DNA of 39,643 bases from Candidatus Omnitrophota bacterium. Lineage in GTDB: Bacteria; Omnitrophota; Gorgyraeia; Zapsychrales; Fredricksoniimonadaceae. Within the stretch, counting starts at the first letter, position 1, and the number at the start of each line of letters is the position of its first letter. The stretch spans positions 1 through 39,643 of the forward strand of contig JAGNTT010000002.1 in NCBI GenBank assembly GCA_017987425.1, written 5' to 3'. Below the pieces are notes generated by a model. It saw only the letters and a program-made list of their open reading frames with translations. It had not been told where the DNA came from and did not search any database. Below are positions 1 through 8,386 of the stretch, in pieces. Made by a program: the position numbers and the translations under genes.

Positions 1-3000
1 CGTTAACTGTTCCGACGACTTGCAATTTAACGGTCGGTGTTGTCGTACCGATACCCACATTGTCCGAGGTGGCCGTGTTATACACATTCGTGCCGCCGTC
101 TGTCCATCCGCCTGCCGCAACGCCTGAAGGCAATGACGTCAGTCCCGAACCATCGCCGTACAATGTCCCGTCAACTTCCAGATCGCCTTCGACATATAAT
201 TCTCCGGCTGCCGTCGCGTTAGTATTAGTTCCCGCTCCCGTCCAGATCCTCACTTCATCCTGGCGGATGTCCACCATACCTGTCGGTGTGAATGTTCCGA
301 TCCCCACAGGACCGGCCGCATAAACTTCGCCGTTCACATTGAGCAGCGCTACCGTTGCTGATGTCGTGCCGATGCCCACATTGCCGGTCGAGAATACTGC
401 CGCGGTCGTCGCGTTGGAAAATGTTGTTGTACCCGTTAACGTGTTGGCATCCGTGCCGGACTGCGTATATCCGCCCGATGTCGCGATGCCTGTTGAGGCC
501 GCGATGGCACCGGTGTTGTTGACCTGGAATTGCGATGTCGGACCGACCGCAAAAAGATTAGCGGGATTCGCCGTCGAGATACCCACGTTACCGGACGGAT
601 TGATAACCATGCGCTCGGTACCAGCGGTATCTAAACGGATATAATCTTCGTTCGCTGATTCCTCGGTTTGTACTCTTGTATTATTGTCCGCGTCCGTAAT
701 CGTTGCACCCGCCGCCAGTCCGGTCAGGCCGGAACCATTCCCCACAAAGTTCGTGGCTGTGACTGTTCCGATAACTTGCAGACTTGAAATAGGGCTCACG
801 GTCCCGATGCCGACATTACCATTTAGCACAGCCAGCGCTCCAGCCGGTGTTGATGTGCCGATACCGACGTTGCCCGCTGATGTGACAACAACAAAATTTC
901 CGCTGCCAGTTCCGGTACTGGAAATTTTAAAAGGTGCCGTCGTACCCTGTCTGACGATTTCAAACGATGCGGCGTTCGGTGTAGTTGTACCGATACCGAC
1001 CGTGTCGGTTGTCAATGTCGTATAAATATTCGTTCCGCCATCCGTCCATCCGCCTGCCGCAACGCCGGACGGCAATGAGGTCAGGCCCGAACCGTCTCCG
1101 TAAATAATTCCGTCCACTTCAAGATCGCCTTCAACATATAATTCTCCCGCCCCGTTAGCGTTCGTATTCGTACCGGCACCGGTCCAGAACCTGGAACCTG
1201 TTCCGCCGCGGACTTCAAGTAACGACACCGGAGACCAGGTTCCCACACCGACATTTCCGTTCATGACGGCCAGTCCCGCAACTGGAGCTGTCGTGCCCAG
1301 ACCGACGTTACCGGTGGCAACAATGCCCGTTGCGCCGGAAAATGTTGTCGTACCTGTCAGAGTGTTTGCGGTCGAACCGGACTGCACATATCCGCCAGAT
1401 GACGCGATGCCTGTCGTTGCCGTGACCGCTCCGGAGACGTTGACCTGGAACTGCGATGCCGAACCGACCGACAGCAATGATGCCGGCGAGTTTGTACCGA
1501 TACCGACCCGGTCGGTCGATGTCGAATTGTAAACAAAAACGCCGCTGTCGTTCCAGCCGCCGGCCGCCGCAAGACCAGTAATCCCGGAACCATCGCCGAC
1601 GAAGGATGTCGCCAAAATGGATCCGATGACCTGCAACTTCGCCGTCGGGCTCCAGGTGCCGATACCGGCGTTACCGTTCATCACCGTCAAACCACCCACA
1701 GGTGTTGTTGTACCGATACCGGTATTGCCGTCCGACGTGATGAGCAAAAGATTACCGTCCCCGGTCGCTGTTGATGACACCATCAACGGAGCTGTCCCGG
1801 CTGCGGTCTTGACGATCTCGAGCGTTGATGTCGGGGTTGTCGTCCCGATACCCACGTTGTCCGAGGTCGTTGTGTTGTACACGTTCGTGCCGCCGTCTGT
1901 CCATCCGCCTGCCGCAACGCCTGACGGTAGTGAGGTCAATCCGGAACCATCGCCGTACAATGTCCCGTCAACTTCCAGATCACCTTCCACATATAATTCT
2001 CCGGCTGCCGTCGCGTTGGTGTTCGTTCCCGCTCCGGTCCAGATTCTTACTTCATCCTGGCGGATGTCCACCATACCTGTCGGTGTAAATGTTCCGATGC
2101 CCACGGGACCAGCAGCATATACTTCACCGTTAACGTTCAATAATGCAACCGTCGTTAATGTGGTACCGATGCCCACATTACCGGTTGAGAATACTGCCGC
2201 GGTCGTCGCGTTCGAAAATGTTGTCGTACCCGTCAACGTGTTGGCGCCCGTGCCGGACTGCGTGTATCCGCCGGATGTCGCGATGCCCGTTGAGGCCGCG
2301 ATGGCGCCTGTGCTGTTGACCTGGAATTGCGATGTCGGACCGACCGCCAAAAGATTAGCGGGATTCGCCGTCGAGATACCCACGTTACCGGACGGATTGA
2401 TAACCATGCGCTCCGTACCCGCGGTGTCCAGACGGATATAATCTTCGTTCGCTGATTCCTCAGCCTGGACTCTTGTATTATTGTCTGCGTCCGTGATCGT
2501 TGCTCCGGCCGCCAGTCCGGTCAGGCCGGAACCATTCCCCACAAAGTTCGTGGCTGTGACTGTTCCGATAACTTGCAGACTTGAAATAGGGCTCACGGTC
2601 CCGATGCCGACATTACCATTTAGCACAGCCAGCGCTCCAGCCGGTGTTGATGTGCCGATACCGACGTTGCCCGCTGATGTGACAACAACAAAATTTCCGC
2701 TGCCAGTTCCGGTACTGGAAATTTTAAAAGGTGCCGTCGTACCCTGTCTGACGATTTCAAACGATGCGGCGTTCGGTGTAGTTGTACCGATACCGACCGT
2801 GTCGGTTGTCAATGTCGTATAAATATTCGTTCCGCCATCCGTCCATCCGCCTGCCGCAACGCCGGACGGCAATGAGGTCAGGCCCGAACCGTCTCCGTAA
2901 ATAATTCCGTCCACTTCAAGATCGCCTTCAACATATAATTCTCCCGCCCCGTTAGCGTTCGTATTCGTACCGGCACCGGTCCAGAACCTGGAACCTGTTC

Positions 3001-4000
3001 CGCCGCGGACTTCAAGTAACGACACCGGAGACCAGGTTCCCACACCGACATTTCCGTTCATGACGGCCAGTCCCGCAACTGGAGCTGTCGTGCCCAGACC
3101 GACGTTACCGGTGGCAACAATGCCCGTTGCGCCGGAAAATGTTGTCGTACCTGTCAGAGTGTTTGCGGTCGAACCGGACTGCACATATCCGCCAGATGAC
3201 GCGATGCCTGTCGTTGCCGTGACCGCTCCGGAGACGTTGACCTGGAACTGCGATGCCGAACCGACCGACAGCAATGATGCCGGCGAGTTTGTACCGATAC
3301 CGACCCGGTCGGTCGATGTCGAATTGTAAACAAAAACGCCGCTGTCGTTCCAGCCGCCGGCCGCCGCAAGACCAGTAATCCCGGAACCGTCACCGTAAAG
3401 CGTTCCGTCCACTTCAAAATTTCCGGTTACATAAAGATCGGACGATCCCGTGCTGTTATTGAACGTTCCGGTACCAATCAGCGCATCCCCGCCCGCCAGC
3501 TGCAATGCGGCCTGCGGCGATGTCGTGCCGATACCCACGTTACTTCCGACCAAAACTCGGTTGCCAAAAAAATTATTATCGACTTCCATGTCGTTCTGGA
3601 CATAAACATCACCGGTGCCGGCGGCAAAGTCGACTGTGCCGCCCAAACCAAAACGGGCCAATCCACCGACCACTTGGAGTTTGCCTAACGGATTGACGGT
3701 GCCCAGACCGATGTTGCCGTCAACGACCAAACCTTCTGTTTCGGAACATTCCACCAGGCCGCTGTCGATGCGGATACAGCCGCGTGCGGCGATGTTACCG
3801 ATGGAATCAATGTGGGCCTGTTCGACGCTTGCGGAATTGCGGATGGAAAATCCGGACGAACCGTCTGTCGAATCGGTGACGGCTTCTATATCAGCGGCTT
3901 GGGCAAGACTGGATGGAAAAACAAGAAGGAAGGATGTCAGAAGAGAAACGAATACCCAGAAGAAATTCTCGGTCAATTTTTTTAACTGGCTCAATAGCAT
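1..4000 (-). CDS. Giant secreted VGIGTT-repeat protein (C-terminus beyond window)
   Basis: The minus frame from ATG 4000 stays open to the window edge, giving at least 1333 residues; an in-frame TAG lies directly upstream of the ATG, so this is the first possible start. Residues 1-35 form a signal peptide (basic start, hydrophobic core, cleavage near SSLAQA/A). After a short linker the protein is built from modules around the motif G-N-V-G-I-G-T-T-x-P followed by a short beta strand such as KLQVVG. These alternate with blocks such as ELYVEGDLEVDG and YGDGSGLTSL, rich in G, T, S and N. Such repeats are known from long surface or fibre-like proteins, often with a C-terminal S74-type intramolecular chaperone; that end lies outside this window. 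A surface fibre or adhesin is inference. No convincing Shine-Dalgarno is seen. Plus-strand open frames here are shadows of the repeat. Confidence 0.85.
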   Translation of the reverse strand, partial: MLLSQLKKLTENFFWVFVSLLTSFLLVFPSSLAQAADIEAVTDSTDGSSGFSIRNSASVEQAHIDSIGNIAARGCIRIDSGLVECSETEGLVVDGNIGLGTVNPLGKLQVVGGLARFGLGGTVDFAAGTGDVYVQNDMEVDNNFFGNRVLVGSNVGIGTTSPQAALQLAGGDALIGTGTFNNSTGSSDLYVTGNFEVDGTLYGDGSGITGLAAAGGWNDSGVFVYNSTSTDRVGIGTNSPASLLSVGSASQFQVNVSGAVTATTGIASSGGYVQSGSTANTLTGTTTFSGATGIVATGNVGLGTTAPVAGLAVMNGNVGVGTWSPVSLLEVRGGTGSRFWTGAGTNTNANGAGELYVEGDLEVDGIIYGDGSGLTSLPSGVAAGGWTDGGTNIYTTLTTDTVGIGTTTPNAASFEIVRQGTTAPFKISSTGTGSGNFVVVTSAGNVGIGTSTPAGALAVLNGNVGIGTVSPISSLQVIGTVTATNFVGNGSGLTGLAAGATITDADNNTRVQAEESANEDYIRLDTAGTERMVINPSGNVGISTANPANLLAVGPTSQFQVNSTGAIAASTGIATSGGYTQSGTGANTLTGTTTFSNATTAAVFSTGNVGIGTTLTTVALLNVNGEVYAAGPVGIGTFTPTGMVDIRQDEVRIWTGAGTNTNATAAGELYVEGDLEVDGTLYGDGSGLTSLPSGVAAGGWTDGGTNVYNTTTSDNVGIGTTTPTSTLEIVKTAAGTAPLMVSSTATGDGNLLLITSDGNTGIGTTTPVGGLTVMNGNAGIGTWSPTAKLQVIGSILATSFVGDGSGITGLAAAGGWNDSGVFVYNSTSTDRVGIGTNSPASLLSVGSASQFQVNVSGAVTATTGIASSGGYVQSGSTANTLTGTTTFSGATGIVATGNVGLGTTAPVAGLAVMNGNVGVGTWSPVSLLEVRGGTGSRFWTGAGTNTNANGAGELYVEGDLEVDGIIYGDGSGLTSLPSGVAAGGWTDGGTNIYTTLTTDTVGIGTTTPNAASFEIVRQGTTAPFKISSTGTGSGNFVVVTSAGNVGIGTSTPAGALAVLNGNVGIGTVSPISSLQVIGTVTATNFVGNGSGLTGLAAGATITDADNNTRVQTEESANEDYIRLDTAGTERMVINPSGNVGISTANPANLFAVGPTSQFQVNNTGAIAASTGIATSGGYTQSGTDANTLTGTTTFSNATTAAVFSTGNVGIGTTSATVALLNVNGEVYAAGPVGIGTFTPTGMVDIRQDEVRIWTGAGTNTNATAAGELYVEGDLEVDGTLYGDGSGLTSLPSGVAAGGWTDGGTNVYNTATSDNVGIGTTTPTVKLQVVGTVN
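28..1591. repeat. Second copy of a 1.56-kb direct repeat inside the giant gene
   Basis: This stretch matches 1825-3388 at a constant offset of 1797 bp (599 codons, so in frame). Positions 711-1591 are identical to 2508-3388 in my line-by-line comparison (881 bp). Positions 28-710 differ from 1825-2507 at roughly one base in ten. Outside these limits the two copies encode different sequence. Confidence 0.9.
1825..3388. repeat. First copy of the 1.56-kb direct repeat inside the giant gene
   Basis: This is the partner of 28-1591 and the copy nearer the protein N-terminus (residues about 205-726). The two copies are separated by about 233 bp (1592-1824) that carry further VGIGTT-type modules of their own. 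The right boundary is sharp: after a shared run ending at 3388 the coding changes abruptly. Confidence 0.9.
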
Positions 4001-4313
4001 CTAGTGATTTGAGTATAAGTCCAATAAAATTTAGTAGTTTGAATTTTTCTAATAGCATTCTAATTGATGGATGCATGTAAACAAGTTTTGTTTGAATTAT
4101 TTTCAATGCTGACCGCTGCGAAAACATGTTTTCCCCGTCGGGTTAATTAATAGTTCATTAAATCATTAAAATTTTTTAAGAAAAATTTTAAAATCGCGAT
4201 ATTTCGAACAAAATACGAAATACAGATTGGGTTTTTCGGAACATGTAAACCGTTTGTATCGCATCAGATAGTCATTTTCCTGCGGCCCGTTCTTGCGGGG
4301 GGCTTATAACTGT
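4001..4313. other. AT-rich intergenic stretch between mrdA and the giant gene
   Basis: These 313 bases hold no gene I can support. They contain an A/T-only hairpin with 11-bp arms (4166-4176 and 4181-4191, loop TAAG) and a TATACT hexamer close to the giant gene start without a matching -35 box. The short minus-strand frame from 4127 to 3891 overlaps the giant gene signal peptide out of frame and looks like chance. Any promoter for the giant gene must lie here but I cannot place it. Confidence 0.5.
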
Positions 4314-6017
4314 TCAAATGGCCTCGATGCCTTGCATGCGAAGAAGAAGTTCACGTGCCAGAGGAACCGCATTATGACTGGAACCGCCGTGTTCCAGGAA
4401 CACACAGTAAACCACCGTTCGTATGTCCGAACGGGAATATCCCACAAACCACGCGTGGTTCTCCTTGCCCTGCCCAGCCTGCGCGGTCCCGGTCTTTCCG
4501 AAACTTTTAAGCCCGGGAATTTTCAGATCATGCGCAGTACCGCTGGAATCTTCGACAACGCTTCTTAAACCTTCTTCAAGCGGAGTCAATGTGGCGGGAC
4601 TTAAACGAAGCATGGACGTCTTCGCAAAACGGTCGGTTGGTTTTCCACCAATGGATAGAATAAAATGCGGCTGAACGATTTTTCCTCGGTTGGCGACAAC
4701 GGACATCATCTTGACAAGCTGCAGCGGAGTTGCCAAGATTTTTCCCTGTCCGATGGAAAAATTCAGAGTATCTCCCGTGAACCACTGACCGCGCTGTGAA
4801 CCCCGGCTTGGGACCGACCCGGGGGCTTCGGTCGGAAGATCGATGCCGGTCTTCCCCCCCATTCCCATGATGCGCGCAAATCGCCTGACCTCGTCGGACC
4901 CGACGAGAAGACCCAGATGATAAAAATATACGTTGCACGAATGGGTGATCGCCTGGATCAAATTCTCGTCGTTGTGCACCTGCGTGCATCCGAAACGGAA
5001 TTTGCCGATTGAATAATAACCGGGACAAATGAAAGTAGTATTTCGGGTGATATTTTTTGTTTCCAGAGCGGCGAGCGCGACAGGAATCTTGAACACGGAT
5101 CCCGGCGGATACTGCCCGCTTGTCGCGCGGTTTAAAAGAGGCGATGCCGCGTCCTGAAAATAATTTCCTATTTCCCTGCGGCTGTTGGGATCAACGAAAT
5201 CATTGGGGTCGAACGCGGGCGATGAGACGAGCGCGAGAATTTCGCCGTTGTCCGCGTCCATGACGATCACGGCGCCGCGTTTTCCCAGCAGCAGTTCATC
5301 GGCGGTGTCCTGAATGTCCTGGTCGATGGTAAGCGCAATGTCATTGCCCACCTTCGGATTTCTTAAGCCGAGCAGCCTGACTTCCTGCCCGCGGTTGTTG
5401 ATCTCGATCTGCCTTCCGCCGGGCTCCCCCCGCAAGTCATCGTCATAAAATTCCTCCACTCCCGTATAACCCACGATGCTTTGCAGGCTGTATCCGTAAT
5501 CTTTGAGCTGTTCGATTTTGGCCCGGCTTATTTTTCCGACATATCCCAATACATGCCCCCCCACCGCGCCCTGAGGATAAACACGCCGGTAACTTTCCTC
5601 GACCATGAGCCCGGGAAAATGGAACTTATTTTCCTCGATCTCGACGGCAACATCGCGCGGAATATCCTCGGCAATGACGATCGGAGTAAACGGAGTCAGA
5701 AATTTCCGCCTGAATCTTTTGTTAAGCTCGTCGGCGGAAACATGAAGAACATTCGACAGATATGTAAACAGGGCCCGCCGGTCGTCGATGTCCTGGGAGA
5801 CCACGGAAACGTTGAATGTCAGAATATTATCCGCGAGTACCGCGCCTTTACGGTCAAAGATTTTTCCGCGCGCGCCTTCCAAAGCAACGACACGGATGCG
5901 GTTACGCATGCTCAAATTATAGTAATACTGTCCCCGTATGACCTGCTGATAAAACAGATTAACCCCAACCGCAAGAAGCAGAAAGTAAGTTATGTATTTG
6001 ACGATTCGGATACGCAT
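4314..6017 (-). CDS. mrdA: Penicillin-binding protein 2 (elongasome transpeptidase)
   Basis: This is a class B peptidoglycan transpeptidase of 567 residues that cross-links side-wall peptidoglycan in the rod complex with MreBCD and RodA. Residues 7-28 are a single N-terminal membrane anchor. A dimerisation or pedestal domain follows from about 45 (ARGKIFDRKG is typical), then the transpeptidase domain. The three active-site motifs are visible: SxxK as S307-V-F-K310, SxN as S360-C-N362 and KTG at 508-510. It is the last gene of the phoH, 7TM-HD, ybeY, mreD, mrdA series, 75 bp after mreD with an inverted-repeat element in the gap. No rodA gene follows; the next gene is the giant surface protein. 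Confidence 0.95.
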   Translation of the reverse strand: MRIRIVKYITYFLLLAVGVNLFYQQVIRGQYYYNLSMRNRIRVVALEGARGKIFDRKGAVLADNILTFNVSVVSQDIDDRRALFTYLSNVLHVSADELNKRFRRKFLTPFTPIVIAEDIPRDVAVEIEENKFHFPGLMVEESYRRVYPQGAVGGHVLGYVGKISRAKIEQLKDYGYSLQSIVGYTGVEEFYDDDLRGEPGGRQIEINNRGQEVRLLGLRNPKVGNDIALTIDQDIQDTADELLLGKRGAVIVMDADNGEILALVSSPAFDPNDFVDPNSRREIGNYFQDAASPLLNRATSGQYPPGSVFKIPVALAALETKNITRNTTFICPGYYSIGKFRFGCTQVHNDENLIQAITHSCNVYFYHLGLLVGSDEVRRFARIMGMGGKTGIDLPTEAPGSVPSRGSQRGQWFTGDTLNFSIGQGKILATPLQLVKMMSVVANRGKIVQPHFILSIGGKPTDRFAKTSMLRLSPATLTPLEEGLRSVVEDSSGTAHDLKIPGLKSFGKTGTAQAGQGKENHAWFVGYSRSDIRTVVYCVFLEHGGSSHNAVPLARELLLRMQGIEAI

Positions 6018-6030
6018 GGGAATTTATAAA

Positions 6031-6090
6031 GTATCAGTGACCAGTGCCAGTGATCAGCTCAGCAATCAGTTTTCTGAACATTGTCACTAG
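6031..6090. repeat. Octamer-type interspersed inverted repeat (mreD-mrdA gap)
   Basis: The gap holds several CAGTG/CCAGTG/TGATCAG words that form an imperfect hairpin (AGTGAC at 6036-6041 pairs with GTCACT at 6083-6088). It belongs with the elements at 16817-16904 and 20015-20083. Coding sequence starts 14 bases to the left, so the element lies just upstream of the mrdA start. Confidence 0.6.
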
Positions 6091-6092
6091 GA

Positions 6093-6578
6093 TTAAAGAC
6101 GAATTTTATCCGCCAGAGTTTTTAACCTTGAAAAGACAAACGTCGCCGACAGCATGGTGATGAGAATCTCCGGAATAAAGACATATTGAAAAACGACTGT
6201 CCAATTCACATCATTGTTCATGGCATATAAAAGCCCCTGAGCGAAAACAAAAACCGACACCACCCCGCCGGTAACCATAAGCCTGGATAATTTTGAACCG
6301 GGACGATAGAAGTTGCGGCGCATAACTGTCGCGAAAAACGCGCAGCACATGAACAGAAAAATATACGTTCCGAAAACTTCGGAACTGAATGCATCTTTGA
6401 AAATGCCTGCAAAAATTGCGGCCAAAAGTCCGTAACGTATCCCCAGATACAGATTGAAAAAAACAATCAGAATCAAAAGCAAGTCCGGCTTTCCCCAGCG
6501 GCCAAAAACATCAAAGAGAAGAAACTCAATAAGAAAAAAAGTGTAGGTAAGAATGAAAATGGTGAGTAATCGTTTCAT
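6093..6578 (-). CDS. mreD: Rod shape-determining protein MreD
   Basis: This is a 161-residue, very hydrophobic protein with about five membrane segments, the normal size and profile of MreD, the integral membrane partner of MreC. Features include the N-terminal FILTYTFFLIEFLLFDVFG segment and the glycine-rich LYLGIRYGLLAAIFAGIFKDAFSS region typical of the family. It lies 19 bp after ybeY and directly before mrdA. mreB and mreC are not next to it but about 25 kb upstream at 31368-33333. No good Shine-Dalgarno precedes the start, so translation may depend on coupling to ybeY. Assignment rests on profile and context as much as on sequence. Confidence 0.85.
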   Translation of the reverse strand: MKRLLTIFILTYTFFLIEFLLFDVFGRWGKPDLLLILIVFFNLYLGIRYGLLAAIFAGIFKDAFSSEVFGTYIFLFMCCAFFATVMRRNFYRPGSKLSRLMVTGGVVSVFVFAQGLLYAMNNDVNWTVVFQYVFIPEILITMLSATFVFSRLKTLADKIRL

Positions 6579-6597
6579 CGCGCGGACTCAGGATGCA

Positions 6598-7029
6598 TCA
6601 TGGTTTCTTTCTTAAGAAACTCACAATCTCCGCTTCCTTTTTTCTCATACGTGTGATGTCTTTGGGCGAGTGATCGTCATAACCCAAAAGATGCAGAATA
6701 CCGTGAACCAGATACAGCTCGATCTCGGCGGAGGTCGTGGTGTCATAAGTTGCGGCATTCTGCGCGGCAACCGCCGGGCAAATGATAATTTCAGCCTGAA
6801 TCTCTTTTGTTTTTGGAGACAAACGGTAATCGAACGTCAGAATGTCAGTCGTATAATTGTGACTTAAATGGCGGGCGTTTAAAGATTTCATGCGCTGGGG
6901 AGTCACAAAAACAACGGAGAGCTCGGCCCTGGAAACTCGCAAATGCCGGAAGGTCTGAAGAACGAGCTTTTTAATCCTCGTCGGAAGGATGGGGATTTTC
7001 GTCTGAAGATTTTTTAGTGTGATGTCCAT
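6598..7029 (-). CDS. ybeY: Endoribonuclease YbeY (rRNA maturation)
   Basis: This is a zinc-dependent single-strand endoribonuclease that acts in 16S rRNA 3' maturation and ribosome quality control. The metal site reads H109-GIL-H113-LLGYDDH; the third histidine is one residue later than the common HGxLHLxGYDH spacing. I chose the ATG at 7029 (143 residues). It gives the family-like start MDITLKN, is preceded by an AAAGG box, and overlaps the previous gene by 59 bp. An upstream in-frame ATG at 7062 would overlap it by 92 bp and has no ribosome-binding site. The order phoH ... ybeY is conserved in many bacteria; here a 7TM-HD gene sits between them. Confidence 0.92.
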   Translation of the reverse strand: MDITLKNLQTKIPILPTRIKKLVLQTFRHLRVSRAELSVVFVTPQRMKSLNARHLSHNYTTDILTFDYRLSPKTKEIQAEIIICPAVAAQNAATYDTTTSAEIELYLVHGILHLLGYDDHSPKDITRMRKKEAEIVSFLRKKP

Positions 7030-8377
7030 TGGCCTTTTTTTCCGGATATTTGACGCGGCCATGATACATGGCGGTCAAGACGCGCGAGAATGTGCCTCCA
7101 ATAACGTCGATGTCCCGGAGCGTCAAATTGCATTCATCCAGCTGGCCGTCGATGAACTTGTTGTTGATGACCTTGCGGACAACCTCATCGATCTTGACGG
7201 GCGAGTGCTCATCGAGCGCCCGCGTCGCCCCTTCGACGGAATCCGCCAGCATAACGATCGCGGTCTCCCGTGTCTGCGGTTTGGGGCCGGGATAACGGTA
7301 GTTCTCTTCATCCACCTTCTCGCCGCCCGCTTCCGCCAGGGCTCTCTGATAAAAATAAAAAATCAGCGCCGTCCCGTGATGCTGCGGAATAAAATCAATG
7401 ATCCTCTGGTTCAAGCGGTTTTTCTTGGCAAGCTCGATGCCTTCCTTCACGTGATTTAAAATCACCAGCCGGCTCATGGACGGCTCCAAGTCATCATGCT
7501 TGTTGCCCGAGACCATCTGGTTTTCGGTGAAATATTCCGGTTTGACCATCTTGCCGATGTCGTGATAATACGACCCCACACGAGCCAGAAGTCCGTGAGC
7601 GCCGATCGCGTCCGCCGCGGCTTCCGCCAAGTTGCTTACAATAAGACTGTGATGATACGTTCCCGGCGCCTCAATGATCATTCGTTTGAGAAGCGGCTGG
7701 CTCGATGAATCCGCGAGTTCCAAAAGCGTGAAATGCGTGATCTCGCCGAAAATGGTTTCAAATATTTTGAGGGTCGAGACCACCACAAAAAAACAGATGA
7801 TACCGTTGATAAAAAGCGGCTTGACGACAAGATCGAATGTCGCGGGCGTAACCACGGGATTGAGCAAGAGGGCGCACACGACCTGGATGAGCCCCACATA
7901 AATACCGGCGGCGATCAGCCTGCCGCGCGTGCGGGCACCCCTCACTGTATAAGCCCCAACGAGCCCGCTTAAAAAGAATGGGATCATCATGCTCATTGGA
8001 CCGCCGGTCATGAGCGTCACAACGGCGCTGGAAATAAATGCCATGAGAAAAACAAGCTGAAGATCATTGAATAACAGCATCGTTAACATCGTGAAACTGG
8101 CAACAGGAATGTAAAGCGGAGTGATGTGCGGATACGCGCGCAACAGGTTGGTTAAAAACATCAACAGGGCGAGCAAAAGTCCGAGGTTTACCAGAAGTCT
8201 GATGTTGGCTTTCCCGAAATAAGCCAGATGCACAGCCAGAAAAAACAAGAGAAGCGGAATGACAAGCGAATATTTGCTGATGGCAAGAACAACACCCAGA
8301 ATCAATAGGATTGAAACGCCTATGATGGCAGGCCACATGCTGCGCCGGATCGTGTTGGATTTGGCTGTCGCGTTCAT
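6971..8377 (-). CDS. Short 7TM-HD phosphodiesterase (PgpH-like)
   Basis: This is a membrane HD-domain hydrolase of the 7TM-HD family, whose known members (PgpH) hydrolyse cyclic di-AMP. Residues 15-215 hold about seven membrane segments. The HD domain follows, with metal-site motifs YHHS (241-244), H272-D273-IGK, QHHGT (332-336) and D379. The protein is 468 residues; typical PgpH proteins are around 700 because a large extracellular domain precedes the membrane part. That domain is absent here: the first membrane helix starts near residue 15. The C-terminal 25 residues are hydrophilic and overlap the ybeY start. The gene follows phoH by 9 bp. Cyclic di-AMP as substrate is inferred from the family. 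Confidence 0.88.
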   Translation of the reverse strand: MNATAKSNTIRRSMWPAIIGVSILLILGVVLAISKYSLVIPLLLFFLAVHLAYFGKANIRLLVNLGLLLALLMFLTNLLRAYPHITPLYIPVASFTMLTMLLFNDLQLVFLMAFISSAVVTLMTGGPMSMMIPFFLSGLVGAYTVRGARTRGRLIAAGIYVGLIQVVCALLLNPVVTPATFDLVVKPLFINGIICFFVVVSTLKIFETIFGEITHFTLLELADSSSQPLLKRMIIEAPGTYHHSLIVSNLAEAAADAIGAHGLLARVGSYYHDIGKMVKPEYFTENQMVSGNKHDDLEPSMSRLVILNHVKEGIELAKKNRLNQRIIDFIPQHHGTALIFYFYQRALAEAGGEKVDEENYRYPGPKPQTRETAIVMLADSVEGATRALDEHSPVKIDEVVRKVINNKFIDGQLDECNLTLRDIDVIGGTFSRVLTAMYHGRVKYPEKKANGHHTKKSSDENPHPSDED

Positions 8378-8386
8378 AACTTTGTC

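Noticed and set aside
37..3696. Many plus-strand and alternate minus-strand open frames over the first 4 kb
   Set aside because: They are shadows of the repeat coding frame on the minus strand, which alone has a signal peptide and continuous VGIGTT motifs.
3891..4127. 78-residue minus-strand open frame upstream of the giant gene
   Set aside because: It overlaps the signal-peptide coding region out of frame and has no recognisable feature or ribosome site.
4576..5028. 150-residue minus-strand open frame inside mrdA
   Set aside because: It is an alternate frame inside a well-conserved transpeptidase gene and is arginine-rich in the manner of chance frames.
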